Source: Paragyromitra xinjiangensis (Eukaryota; Ascomycota; Pezizomycetes; Pezizales; Discinaceae). From it: a stretch of 64,000 nucleotides of DNA. Where the stretch lies: positions 1-64,000 of the forward strand of contig JBCAMK010000007.1 in the NCBI GenBank assembly GCA_038503065.1, written 5' to 3'. Shown here one piece after another: positions 45,189 through 57,012 of this stretch. Under the pieces are notes generated by a model. The model was not told the origin of the DNA, made no database searches, and saw nothing but the letters and a program-made list of their open reading frames with translations. Both the position numbers and the translations under genes were made by a program. Numbering within the stretch: the stretch's first letter is position 1; each line of letters begins with the position of its first letter.

Positions 45189-46169
45189 CTATGAAAAATT
45201 ATTCAAAGGTAGATTCATCAAATGTTTGCCGTTCTGTTCTATTGAACTTTTAGCAGTGATAACTAAAGTATAGCCAATTTTGCAACATTGACCTACCTGC
45301 CCTTCCATCCAGCGAGGAATAAGTTCTGCCCATTCATCATCTCTTATAGTATCTAAATCAGGAAACCACCTCGGGGTCTCGACTGGCATTCCAAACCCTT
45401 CCGTAGGCCGAAAAAACACTGGATCATCTTTCGGCCATGGCCATCCGAAGAGTTTTAGTTTAAAGTCTGTCTCAGCCGTAACTTTGATATCTGCCTGAAA
45501 TCTACCGTTGTAACCTAGGATTATGGCGAATTTTAGCTGGTCGGGAATGCCACCTTTTTCTTTTCCATTCTCTTTAATGGTCCACAAGACTTCGTTTTCC
45601 TCCTCGTGCTGGGTATCTTTGAAACCACGGCCTGATATCTCCATTCGATGGCCTTTTTCGAACGATGAGCTCCTTTCCACGTACGGTTGAATACCTGCTT
45701 GTATCAGACCAACAGAGGCCATGCAAGGAACTGCGACGCCGTAAGTCCATGACTGGGTTTCCACCGTAGCATTCCCGTAGATTTTCTTCGGGGCAAAATT
45801 ATAGACTACTGGATCGTCCTTCGGTAATGGTTTGTTACCATCTGGGGTAGCCTTGAGGGAAATAGCGATTTCAGCAGCCTTGAAACGCAAGCGACTATCT
45901 GCTTCGAACCGGAACTTGAAGTCGAACACGATTAATGTTGCTGGCTTTTGGTTGAAGCTACCGTATATAACTCGTTCCAGATCTGCCGTAATATAAGTGC
46001 GCTGGTTGAGGACCTTGTGGAGGGCGTTCTTCCGGTTCACCTCATCTTTCGCAGCTACTCTGGTTTTCGGGCGACCAAGTTCGCCGGTGTGGTGGTCGAG
46101 TTCAAGAAGAGTAGTGCGGGAGTGGGTCTGGCTGGGTGGGGTTTTTTCATCGGGGGTGGGTTGCTCCAT
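45189..46169 (-). CDS. Conserved-looking fungal hypothetical protein
   Basis: The ATG at 46169 opens a frame of 326 residues. The middle is predicted beta-rich and repeats a theme: KDDPVVYNFAPKKIYG near residue 117 and KDDPVFFRPTEGFG near residue 253. A tryptophan-rich stretch (WTYGVAVPCM, FGWPWPKDDP, WFPDLDT) is characteristic. A possible 61-nt intron near the end (5' site GTAGGT at about 45294, AG at about 45234) would shorten the C-terminus to EGQNRTANI. No signal peptide or membrane helix is clear. I do not recognise a function. Confidence 0.6.
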   Translation of the reverse strand: MEQPTPDEKTPPSQTHSRTTLLELDHHTGELGRPKTRVAAKDEVNRKNALHKVLNQRTYITADLERVIYGSFNQKPATLIVFDFKFRFEADSRLRFKAAEIAISLKATPDGNKPLPKDDPVVYNFAPKKIYGNATVETQSWTYGVAVPCMASVGLIQAGIQPYVERSSSFEKGHRMEISGRGFKDTQHEEENEVLWTIKENGKEKGGIPDQLKFAIILGYNGRFQADIKVTAETDFKLKLFGWPWPKDDPVFFRPTEGFGMPVETPRWFPDLDTIRDDEWAELIPRWMEGQVGQCCKIGYTLVITAKSSIEQNGKHLMNLPLNNFS

Positions 46170-47577
46170 TGTTGATCTCTCGTTATGGACTAGTTCTCAG
46201 CTTCGTTCTGATCGGACCTGGTTTGGCGATAGGACGATTAAGAAGAATCGAGCACCTGCTGTGTGGGGCTCAGAGCACTTAGCGGAGAAATCCGTGGTTT
46301 CGAAATGTTTGCCACTCTGGAATCTGGACATTGATTCCCATGATTAGTTATCCACGGCGGGCAAACGTTGTTCAAAAACCATATAAACGCGGTTGAGCAA
46401 AACTACTGAGGCTATGAATTAACAAGTATGAGCTAAGACCCCATTTGGCTCAAAATCTGGCTAGTGACTGGGTAGCTAGTATTGCTGAAACTTCAAATGA
46501 AGGTGGAGGTTACCATGGAAGAGCAGTACCTTAGGGCTACTACTGTCCCACTAATGGAGTGTTCCTGATTGGTTAGGAGAGGGAACCTATCGCTTACTGT
46601 GAAGTAGACTACATAGATGAGGATCTAAAACCCTTTTAATTAAATTTTAATTCCGGTTTATCAGCTTCTTGAGTTCTCTTTTAGCGACGAATGGATTTAT
46701 TTGGCTCTCCATGCTATTCCATAATCCGGTAGAAAATGCTGCCCCCCCAAAGTGGCGGTGGCTAGACACTGAATGATAGCTTAGTCAATTATAAACTAAC
46801 CAACCATATTCTAGCCCCCTAAAGGAGGGGCAGCTTTACCGAACTACCGTAAAGTCTCGGTAATAACGAATTGGCCTGGACTAGACAGTTCTAAATCGGC
46901 CCTCGGGAAAGCTTGAAGAGGTGCTGGAAACAGCTGCTTGGCACAAGAAATTACTGTCCCAATCAACTACCCACTCGCCTGATAGAGCAATTTCAATTAA
47001 ACTATTTCAGTATAGCCTAGTTCAGGCCAATTCGTTATTACCGAGACTTTACGGTATGGGATAAGGGTGGTTAGATTTGCATGTCGTTCTAGGTACTGTT
47101 CCCTTTTACACCAACCAGATGAGCCAGTGTAACACTAGAATTGACTGGTCTGTGCTAACCCTGTGTACGATCGTACTTTAGAGTCCATGTTAAGGACACC
47201 GAATCATACTCTAAGCAAGTTGCATTTCTTTCAGCCTCACAGCTCCTGATTCTAGAAGAATATACGATGGTGATTTGCTGGGGGATATCTTGGACCGACT
47301 TTGTGTCCTGCGCGTGAACGAGTTGGTCCAGATGCATATGTACGTGGGTCCAGCACCATTTACGTGTCTAATGAACTGTCCGCGATCGTATGAAACATTC
47401 CAGGCTACTGCGCTCTTCAGTGGGGGTATGTGCATGCTTGAAAACCCGAGAGAGCCTTCGCTCCTGACTCTGCTGGAGAGCATATGGACACCTGTTTTCT
47501 TCGATCAAACGGTATAATCTTGTAAAGAAGCATCTTCTTACTATCAAGAACACACAAAATCCCGGGAAGGAGCAAGT
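46170..47577. other. Intergenic region containing a MITE
   Basis: Apart from the 208-bp element at 46847-47054, no feature is supported. Several short open frames at 47155-47517 have no recognisable content. The 3' part should include the promoter of the receptor gene that starts at 47578. Confidence 0.5.
46847..47054. mobile_element. Non-autonomous Tc1/mariner (pogo/Fot1-type) MITE
   Basis: Near-perfect terminal inverted repeats of about 38-40 bp start CCGTAAAGTCTCGGTAATAA. The left end is at 46847 and the right end at 47054, with a single transition between arms. A TA dinucleotide flanks each side (46845-46846, 47055-47056), matching the TA target duplication of Tc1/mariner transposons. 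The roughly 130-bp interior has no coding capacity. The near-identity of the arms suggests recent insertion or recent excision-free maintenance. Confidence 0.85.
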
Positions 47578-50500
47578 ATGAGGTTTAGGGACAAGTTCAA
47601 GTTCAAGTTCAAGTCCATATTCCGGCGGTCTCGGTCCGTTCCCGTTACGGTAGCGCCTAGCCCTGTGCCGACGACCCAAGAACCTACCTCAGCGGAACTC
47701 TATCGCGACTCGGGAATAATCCCACAGCTTGTTCGTGTAAGGTATGCTCGTGTCTTTTTGTCTTCCTTTGCTAGGATTATGGCTAATAAATATATCGATA
47801 GCGCTACTGTTGGCACGGCTGCTACGGCTTCTAGCCCAGCTCTGCCAGCTTTAAGATCGCATTCCCCACCTGTAGAAGCCGCCGTTGCGAGGTATTCTTG
47901 TATCCTTCTGGCTTCACTTGCAAGAATGATGGTTAACGAATATATTGGTGTAGTGTTACGGTCGGCACGGCTACTAAAATCTCCAATTCTGCTCCAGCAG
48001 CAGTGGATGTTGTTGCTTCAGGGTCACGTTCTTCATCTAGAATAAACGTAGAAGCCTCGTCGTCTTCAATTGCTAGGTATGCCTGTACCTTTATACTCCA
48101 TCTAGGCGTCATAGCAACTAATAAACAAAATTATGCAGTGGTATTATCGATACGACTGTCTCCACGTCGCCTTTTCCACCTGTCAAAAAATCCGGGGCTG
48201 CGCAACCCACAATCGAGAGGTACACACTTACCCCTCTGGCTTTGCCCGGCGTTGTTACTAATTCAGTGCTACCAGGACTTCGACTCCATGGGAGCGCGCC
48301 CTCAATAATCTACAGCCAGAAGACCGAGCAGGTATCGATTTTCAAAAAGATAATAGGATCGACCTACTTCACGAATTCGTTCGAGAGACTGAGAAAAGTA
48401 AGCAGGAATGTGAGAAAAAACGATGGGGCTATTATGACAGCAATGGGGAGAAAGTCTTTTACGCAGACATCCTTCTTACACAGCTTAATAAATATGTAGC
48501 CATTGGTGACGTTGCCATCCAGAGCAACCCTCAGGTTGTGGCGCTAGCATGGGCAGGCTTTCGCCTTCTCTTACAGGTGGGCCGTTCGTGACACTCTAAA
48601 ACTATCAAAATATGCTTACTTGTCTAAGGTCGCGACTGCAGATATGGAGAACATGCGGTTAGTATTTGAAAGCTTGGAATACCTTGTACGTGTTTTGTCT
48701 CGCTGTGATATCTACGAGAAACTCTACGTAGAAAGGGATCTTCAAGCTGTTAAGCTACTCGAAATTTCCCTTGTGAATCTGTATGCGTCGGTCTTGCAGT
48801 ATCTTTGCTGCGCCAGGCGGGAACTTGGTAATGGAACCGCGAGTAAGATACCTTGTTTCGGATATGTAGGGAAAAGAGAGGGTATTCAAAGGGCTAATAC
48901 GTTTTCTATCAAGCCCGGATCCTTAAAAGCGTCTTTTCAGACTTAGGACAGCTGTTCGGAAAGATCCAAGAGTATGAAAAAGTTGTGGGAAATGATGCTG
49001 ATACAGCTGAGAAAGAGTGTTCGACACCCAGAACCTTGTTTTCACTGGTGCCAACAAGCTAACTATGTGGTCCAATACCCAGCTGCTAAAATAGGGAGTT
49101 TTGGTACGCGTCTAACTACCTTCGTGTTTCCGGCTTGCGAGAGAATCTAATCCTAGGATAGCTCAGAGAGAAAGAATGATGGTCCTAAAAGGGCTTCTAG
49201 TTAAAATAAAAGAACCGATTCATAATATCGAGCGCTTGGTTTCGGGCATGTATACATTTGTTCGGGGTTAGTATTGTTTCCTTTTGTTGCTGTAGGCAAT
49301 CTAGGCTGACAAATGGCAGATGCAAAACGCATCGAGATCTTGATGTGGTTATCGCGTGTGCCGTTCCGAGATCATCACTCGTTTTTCCGGGCGCATCGCC
49401 ACAACGACACTGGTCACTGGTTGGTACAGAATAATAAATTCAGGGAGTGGAGAAGCTCTAGTTCGTCGTCAATTCTTTGGCTACGTGGTGATGGTAAGCA
49501 AGAATATCTGCTCTCATTTCGTCTTTGGTAATGAGGCTGATACGTAATCCTGCAAAATTAGCTGGGGCTGGTAAAACAATGTTGGCGTAAGTACGCCGAA
49601 ATATACATTATCGAGTGCGGATCTAACCCTTTCCTTTCCTTTCTTAATAGGTCTAAGATTATCGATGAATTCCAACCTCAAAATAATTCGACGCAGAATG
49701 TGATAGCTTATTTTTACTGCAATTACCGGGAAGAAGATAGGAGAGATCCAGCATCAGTCCTGAGAACTCTTGTCAAGCAGCTTTGCCTCGCGGTGCCGGA
49801 GGAGACATTGCCACAGTCGATTTTGTCGATATATAAAGAACGGGAGGCTGGTGGCCATGCTTCTGGCCCTCTTAGTTTAGACGAAAGTAGGGACCTAATC
49901 CTCGATTTATCAGCGAGATTTTCACAGACCACCATTGTTGTCGATGCACTTGACGAATGCAATCGGGCTACACGGAGGGACCTGTTTCGTATCCTAAAGC
50001 AGATACTCACTTCGGCTAGCCGTATCAGGATATTTGTGACTAGCCGGAATGACGGCGACATCCGCCATATGTTAGCCGGCCTCCCCAGTCACTACATCAA
50101 CGCGACCGATAATACCAAAGATATCGACACTTACATCAATTCGGAAATCGAGAATTGTTTTGGCGGGGGGCTATTGCCTAAGGATGGTGATTACGTGGCG
50201 CTGAAAAATGAGATTATTTTGACCCTTTCGAAAGGAGCCAAGGGAATGTATGTATTTGATCTGTTTGATGACTCCAAGGCTCCGTGCTAAAACTTTCTTA
50301 GGTTTATGTGGGCTCATTTCCAGATATTGGCAATATGTGAGGAATATACTCCCGGAAACATTAGGAAAGCTCTTGCAAGGCTCCCAAAAGACTTGAATGA
50401 GACTTATAACCGAATCCTCGAAAAAATCGGCGACCAATCACCGGATACAGTCATTACGGCTAAAAGAGTATTAGAGTGGTTGCTTTATGCTAAAGAACTT

Positions 50501-52705
50501 AATTCGCCCGAGATAGTCAGCGACTTCCTCTCTGTGAATCCGGGGAAGGCTACTCTAAACCCAGATCGATGGACGCAACATCAAATTCTCGATATTTGCC
50601 AGAACCTTGTAGTTTATGATAAGGGACTCAATGTCCTCCGGTTCGCACACTTTTCAGTACAAGAGTTCCTTCTACGCCACACCGAATTTTCTCAGGAGGA
50701 AGGAGCTCGCGTCATTATTATTGCAGCGGAGGTTTGCCTTACGGTGCTTATCTACCACCATTCGAAGACGCACAGCTGTCCGGTGCCTATTTTGCTTGAA
50801 TATGCTATATCCAACTGGAGCACTCAGGTTAGATTGTCGGGTGCTGGAAGTAGTACCTTGGAGAAGCTATGGAAGGACTTTTTGAAACCTTCGTCGGCTC
50901 ACTATGAAGCATGGGCTTCGGCAATTGGGGGTCAGGTTTGGGATCTGCGAGGTAGCGGGACGGATATTATTTCCCCTTTGTGGGCAGCATGCTATTATCA
51001 ACTATACGACATTTTCAAATTCCTGTTAGATAGTGGTGTAGCTCCTAATTGCTATAATCACCAGATGAAAACCCCACTTCATCACGTTGCGGAACGCGGG
51101 CGCATGGATTTCGTGCAACTCCTGATGACGCGGCAGGGTGTGGACGCTAGCACTAAAGATAGTGAAGGAATGACACCACTATTATATGCTATACGTAAAG
51201 GTCATGAAGAGGTGGTGCGGATACTAATAGGCAAGGACGGGGTGGGATTGAACGTCATGGACGGGTGTTATTCCTGGACACCACTATCGTGGGCTGCTAG
51301 TGAGGGGAAAGAAAGGATGGTGCAGATGCTTCTGGAGAAGGGTGGAGTGGACCTCAATGGTGGCTCGGTATCGCTATCTTTAGCCTGCCTAGGAAATAAT
51401 GAGAAGGTGATACAAGTACTCTTGGAGCAGGGTGAGGTGAGCTTAAGAGGATTTCGCGAGATACTATTATACACTATTAAGAGGAACCATGAGGCCGCCT
51501 TAAAGACGCTTCTCGAGAGAGGTGGAGCAGACTCGAAAAGTGTTCAAAAAGCGTTATCGGTGGCCACCGAGGGAGGTCATAAGGAAGCGGCGCAGATGCT
51601 TCGGACGGAGAGCAAAGTAGACACAAGCGGTGTTCGGGCAGCGCTCCTCTTAGCTAATAAAGAAAGTTATGAGGTGGCAGTGGGAATACTTCTGAATAAC
51701 AGCGGGGCGAGCTTCGGAAATATTCGGAGAGTGCTATCATTGGCTGTTGATGGGGGCCATAAGAAGATAGTGCAGATACTTTTGGAGGAATGCGAAGTGG
51801 GCTTGGGGGATGTTCGGAGAGCGCTATCATTGGCTGCCGAGGGAGGTTATGAAGAGATAGTACAGTTATTTCTGGAAAAAGGCGTAGTAGACCTGGAAAG
51901 CCTTCAGGAAGCACTGTCATCAGCTGCTGAGGAAGGTCATACGGAAGTGGTGCAGATGTTTCTGGAAAAATGCGAAGTGGGCTCAGAAGGTGTGGAGAAG
52001 GCACTATCATCGGCTGCTGAGGGCGGCCATAAGGAGGTGGTGCGGGTGCTTCTGGGAAAATGCGAATTGAGCTCGGGGGGTGTTCAGAGGGCATTATCAT
52101 TGGCTGCTAAGGGAGGTTATGAGGAGGTGGTGCAAGTGCTTCTGGAGAAATGCGAAGTGGGCTCAGAAGGTGTCCAGGAGGCACTATCATCGGCTGCTGT
52201 AGAAGGTCATGAGGAGGTGGTGCAAGTGCTTCTGGAGAAATGCGAACTGAGCTCGGGGGGTGCTCAGGAGGCACTATTATCGGCTGCTGAGGGAGGTCAT
52301 AAAGAAGTGGTGCGGGTGCTTCTGGAGAAATGCGAATTGAGCTCAGAAGGTGTTCAGAGGGCACTATCATCGGCTGCTGTGGAAGGTCATGAGAAGGTGG
52401 TGCAAGTGCTTCTGGGGAAATGCGAACTGAGCTCAGAAAGTGTTCAGAGGGCACTATCATTGGCTGTTGAGGGAGGTTATGACAGGGTGGTGCGAGTGCT
52501 TCTGGAGAAATGCGAAGTGGGCTCAGAAGGTGTCCAGGAGGCACTATCATCGGCTGCTGAGGAAGGTCATAAGGAGGTGGTGCGGGTGCTTCTGGAGAAA
52601 TGCAAACTGAGCTCAGAAAGTGTTCAGAGGGCACTATCATTGGCTGCTAAGGGAGGTTATAACGGGGTGGTGCGAGTGCTTCGGGGAAATACAAACTACA
52701 TGTAA
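47578..52705 (+). CDS. NACHT-type NOD-like receptor with ankyrin-like repeats (probably interrupted)
   Basis: Spliced exons run 47578-47741, 47802-47891, 47954-48076, 48139-48219, 48267-48576 and 48629 onward; then 49313-49493, 49562-49586, 49651-50247 and 50302-52705. A basic start (MRFRDKFKFKFKS) and a Ser/Thr/Ala linker precede a helical NACHT_N-like domain (WERALNNLQPEDRAGID, AIQSNPQVVALAWAGFRLLLQ, LEISLVNLYASVLQYL). The NACHT domain shows the P-loop GDAGAGKT, Walker B TTIVVDALDECN and sensor RIFVTSRN, followed by a winged-helix region (RVLEWLLYAKELNSPEIV). The C-terminus holds conventional ankyrins, then about thirteen 30-residue ankyrin-like units. Between about 48850 and 49313 I cannot join the N-terminal part to NACHT without frame changes. 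The gene may be a pseudogene, contain unrecognised introns, or be two genes. Confidence 0.8.
47742..48266 (+). repeat. Tandemly duplicated exon-intron modules in the receptor linker
   Basis: Three consecutive introns (47742-47801, 47892-47953, 48077-48138; 60, 62 and 62 nt) are recognisably similar to one another. They alternate with symmetric exons of 90, 123 and 81 nt, all in the same phase, encoding Ser/Thr/Ala-rich linker starting TVGT. The unit duplicated is therefore an exon together with its intron. Confidence 0.7.
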
Positions 52706-52735
52706 GCTCAGAAAGTGCTGAGGGGGCACTACCAT
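51520..52735 (+). repeat. 90-bp (30-residue) ankyrin-like repeat array
   Basis: Period-90 repeats encode x-SEGVQ-ALSSAA-GH-EVV-VLLEKC units. The last eight (from about 51970) are nearly identical, and the segment TGCGAAGTGGGCTCAGAAGG recurs at spacings that are multiples of 90. The canonical ankyrin core (AAxxGHxEVVxxLL) is kept but the unit is three residues shorter than the usual 33. A degraded copy continues past the stop codon at 52703-52705. Confidence 0.85.
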
Positions 52736-53290
52736 TTGTTGTTTGGGAAAGTTACCCTTTCGAGTAATAAACCTACCCTAGATGTCTAGGATCTTTATTG
52801 TCACGTTGGTTAATATATTATCTTCGGTCATGTTTCCTCTTTTTTCTTGAATGTGTATACTACATGTATATTTCCTAAGTTTTTCTCTACTGATCAGACA
52901 ATTGTTCGGTAACTACTTGGTGGTACTGTGACTCCTCAAAAAGAATACTGAACGTAAATGTTCTCTAGTACTACATAGGCCAACAGTCCAGGGTCTGGGG
53001 TCAGAAGTACTGCAAGTGATGAAATTACGGAAGGTATATCAAAAATTAGGATGAATTATATAATTAGCTCAAGCTAGAATATTATAAACTTCTGGTTACC
53101 AACTGTTTTATTACCTCAAACTGGGTCTGATGGCTTTGTGAAATCTATCCACTAAGCCATTTATTTTTGCATAAAATGTTGATAAGTGCATAAAAAATTC
53201 GTCGGTGTTCCCCGTTGCTGAATCACCACCAAGTTTCTTCCAGATCACTTCCTCCACTAACCCCAGCCACACTCTTCCTCTCCATTAAGA
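52736..53290. other. Intergenic between the receptor and the CHAT protease
   Basis: No gene is supported over about 555 bp. The region should contain the promoter of the downstream protease. The two genes are co-oriented. Confidence 0.5.
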
Positions 53291-56200
53291 ATGGGGTCAA
53301 CTAAAAGCGTTAGCCTTGAGCTAGATAGTCGGGCTTCATTTGAGATAGAATTCCAAAGATGCAGGCTTCGGAGGGGGCTTGGGCGTTTTGATGAAGTGGT
53401 TACCGGCCTCAAGAGATTGCAACATTCGAATGGTGGCCTCAGTGGGGATGACAAGGCCCTTATAATTGGACAGATGGCGTGGACTCTACTATTGCAGGGA
53501 TTTTTTAAGGATTCATACGAAACAGTGGATTTATGGATCCGTACTTGCGAGTCTAATAGCCCAGAAAGTTCTGTTTCTGGCAAGGCGAAGGTGCTTTTAG
53601 AACTGTTGATGGAATTCTCAAGGGTGAACTGTCACGGCAACCCTACTAGGAGCGTTGAAATGGCGCAAATAATTTTCGAAAAAGAGCTCCAGCATGCGGA
53701 TCATAAGGATTACAATCTTATACTCGTACGCAGCCTTATTTGTAAATCCCCGGCCTCTTTCACTAATGTGTTATCTAGATAGAAGTAGAATCCTTCTACC
53801 AGCGAATCATGTTGTTCGCAGCCGAGATGCGGATCCTAGATCGCGAAAGCGCTCGGGCCCGTACTAAAACCCGCCTTCAGCCATTATTTAATTTTCTCTG
53901 TGCTGCCAAGCGCTGGGAAGAACTATTTATCATTGCCGATATTCTGGTTCTGGTCTTGGAGTGGCCTGAAAATGCTGAGCTTTTTATAAGCCTACTTCAG
54001 CTTCAGGATCTACCACCACTCGAAAAGGCACGCGCTCATTTCGAAGTTGGAAGCCTACTTGAATCTCGCCGTCTATGCCGCACCGCAGATGAACACTTTC
54101 AGGCTGCAGCTTGTGGCTTCAAAGCCCTAGGGCATGCGTACGGTGAATTGGATATCGAAGTGGCCAGAAGTGGGAGAAAGGAAAAGCTAGTAAATAGCAG
54201 TTTTTCAGCTAGATCTCAAGACGGGGAGCAGCAAGATTCCAACAAAGGTTGGCTGGAGGTGCTCACCGAAATATGCACTCGTTACAAAGAAATAGATTTC
54301 CCAGTCGGCATGCTGAGGGCTTTGCTGAAAATTAGCGAGCTCGCTCGAATCGCTAATGACTTCGAGCTCGCCCATAAGGCTGTCGAAGTCTGTTCGGAAA
54401 TCGCACAAGAGACCGGCTCACGTTTTTATTGGATTCAATTTCAAATTTCTATGCTTGCAGCAGCATTGTCACAAACTGGACGCGAGCCTACGGTAATAGT
54501 GTCAGGGTTGGAAATCATCGAAGCAGCAAGAAATTTCGGGGTGCCGTATCTGGAAGGCACAATAGCTTCCATCCTCTCGCTAGCCTATTCGAACCTTGCG
54601 GAAAATTCACAGTCGATATATTGGGCAGAGAAAGCTGCAGATTTCTTGAAGGATACAGCGAGCGAACGATCCCTCCGAGAGTATCGTAGTGCAGTTGCGA
54701 GGTTTGCTCAAAACATCAGCGAAGATTACATGGCCCAGCATTTGCAAGAACTTTCCGAATTCTTGGGCGAATCGATTGAGAGAGATGTCACGGCGGGAGT
54801 TTGGAGATGCTGTGTGGATAAACTTCTTTTGCTGAGCCAAGTTCAATTAGCCAGATATCGCTCCTCTTCAGTGTCAGAGGCAACTACAGATCTAGAAGCA
54901 TGTTTGCAACGCGCGCTGGAGATTTCGGAGAAGTTAGGAGAAAGTGAACGCCTCGAGATATTCGCCTCTATTCAATGCTTCCGGGTGAGCGGCCTATTAC
55001 TACAAGCGAAGGGGGAAATAGACACCGAGAAGGAAAGACTCGCCCTCAAATGTTTACACTCTGCACTGAAAGTTTGTGATCTCAATATCACTCCATTTCA
55101 ACGGGCCCAGATCTATTGCCAATTTGGCCCAACCAATTGGTCTATCTTCACAAAAACTAGCGACTCTACTGCCGTAATAGACGCTTTAGACGCTTTCACG
55201 AACGCTTATGGCATTTTCGAACGCTTGGGTATTACCGATTCTTGTATCACCGCTTTACACGGGATCGCTTACTCATTATGGTTGACCGGTGTTTTGGTGG
55301 AATTTCCCCATGACCCGAGTATGCTCTCTTGTTTTCTTGAGATGGAGAAATGGGTGGATCTAAAAAGAAACGAATTATCGGCATTGGGGACTTTGGATGC
55401 AATTAGGGCAAAACAGTCACTATCTACGGATAAGCACCTTAGAAGCATGTACTCGATGTCTCTCGAGGCGTGTATAAGACTCAAACAACTCGAAGAGGGA
55501 TGGTATTGGGTTCAGAAAGGCAAAGCAAGGAGTGTTTCTGACTTGCTAGGTCTAGGAATCAAGATTCCAAGAACTCTGTTAACAGATCTACGGGATAACC
55601 CAGAAGCTCTATCTTTATGGGAAGAAGAGAAAGCGCTGCAGGCGACTATATCCGAATTACCGCAAGAGAAGAGAGGTGTTTTGCGAGGAGAAGCCGAGAT
55701 ACTACAACAGAAAATGGAGAAAATTGACGGATTACGTGAGGTAATGGGCCTTCGAAAGGGACATGCAGCAAGGATCAATGATCTGCAGTGGGCCTTCGAC
55801 GACAGAAGTTTACCGAAATCGAATCGATCCATTGTTTTTGTCGACTGGGTATCAACTTATAAAGGCAACTTATTCATGTTTATCGTCGATGAGTCACGAA
55901 AGCCACATCGTTTCTCGTTAGACATTAGCATCGCCGACGTCGAGGACTGGTGTGAGACAAATTTCCTCGACCTAGATGAAAAGGAAGAGACCTTAAACGA
56001 AGAAGAAGACGATGATGATAGCGCATTCAGAGAGCTAGATGCGCTCGTGGAAAAGTTACCGTTTTATTCAAAACCCGGCGACCTTCTTGTACTTTCACCC
56101 ACGGGACCGCTTCATTCTATCCCTTTACACGCCTTGAGAGTTCCGAAGGACCCATATTCACTTAGTGGTTCCATGCTGTTGATCGAAAGGAATCCAGTGA

Positions 56201-57012
56201 TATATTGTCCGAGTGTCACCATATTAGAGCAGTGCGTTCTTCGGGCCCAGTCACGCTTAGAAGCATCGCAGCTTGCCCCACCGGTTGTATTTGCTGTTTA
56301 CGAAGATGAATCCGAAGAGAAATACCTATTCGATTCCGCGGAGCGAACCGCGATCTACGAGCATGCTGAGAGGATCGGCCAACATCTACATGCCCCAGCG
56401 ATTTGCGGTAACGAGGTCACCAAGACGTCCTTTTCGAAGAATTCGACGAATGTCCCTTTGATTCACTTTCACGGGCACTGTGACTTTGATAGCGCGGATG
56501 TTTTAGCGCAAGCCTTGATTCTCAGCGACGGGAGCCCGGGCACCAACACACAGGATTTACCAGATCAGCCAACTTCCTATGCTACCAATATGGCAACTAG
56601 ATTGTGCCCAGAATCCCCAAATGAATTTTCCGTGGAAGATATCTTCGACCTTAATCTCTCGAGTCCCCATGTTACATTAATCGCCTGCGATTCAGCATCT
56701 CAAAAGGTCAGTGCAGGAGACGAGCCACTCGGGATTTTAACCGCTTTTCTTTGTGCCGGTGCAGCTTCGGTTGTTGGAACAATGTGGCCAACCGCGACTA
56801 GAGAAGGACGAGTGTTTTCAGAAGCTTTTTATGAATGTTTAGGGAATCAGGATTCTAAGGTGACGGGTATTTTCGATTATGCGGAAGCGTTGCGGGAAGC
56901 TGTGTTGATGATTCGGGGCACTCGGGATAGTCGTTTACCATATTATTGGGCTCCTTTTGTGCTTCATGGTGCGTGGTTTGGGAAGTCTTTTGATATTGGT
57001 CAGGTGTTTTGA
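53291..57012 (+). CDS. TPR-CHAT domain caspase-like protease
   Basis: Two exons (53291-53725 and 53779-57012) join in phase 0 (NLIL/IEVESFYQRIM) to give 1,222 residues. The first 750 or so residues are helical tetratricopeptide-like repeats. The C-terminal CHAT domain begins near SIVFVDWVSTYKGNLFMF and carries the expected dyad: His at about residue 1043 in HFHGHCDFD and Cys at about 1115 in TLIACDSASQ. The GILTAFLCAGAASVVGTMWP and YYWAPFVLHGAW blocks complete the fold. CHAT proteases are relatives of separase and caspases; in bacteria some cleave gasdermins or act with type III-E CRISPR. The natural substrate here is unknown. An acidic insert (EEEDDDDS) sits inside the domain. The gene lies directly downstream of the NACHT receptor. 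Confidence 0.92.

Noticed and set aside
51654..52640. Long minus-strand open frames (148 and 177 residues) opposite the receptor repeats
   Set aside because: They read the 90-bp repeats in an antisense frame, which stays open because the repeat length is a multiple of three. The products are repetitive Ser/Pro-rich and match no family.
51970..52700. Possible CRISPR-like direct repeats
   Set aside because: The 90-bp repeats are coding, in frame and without regular spacers; this is eukaryotic DNA.
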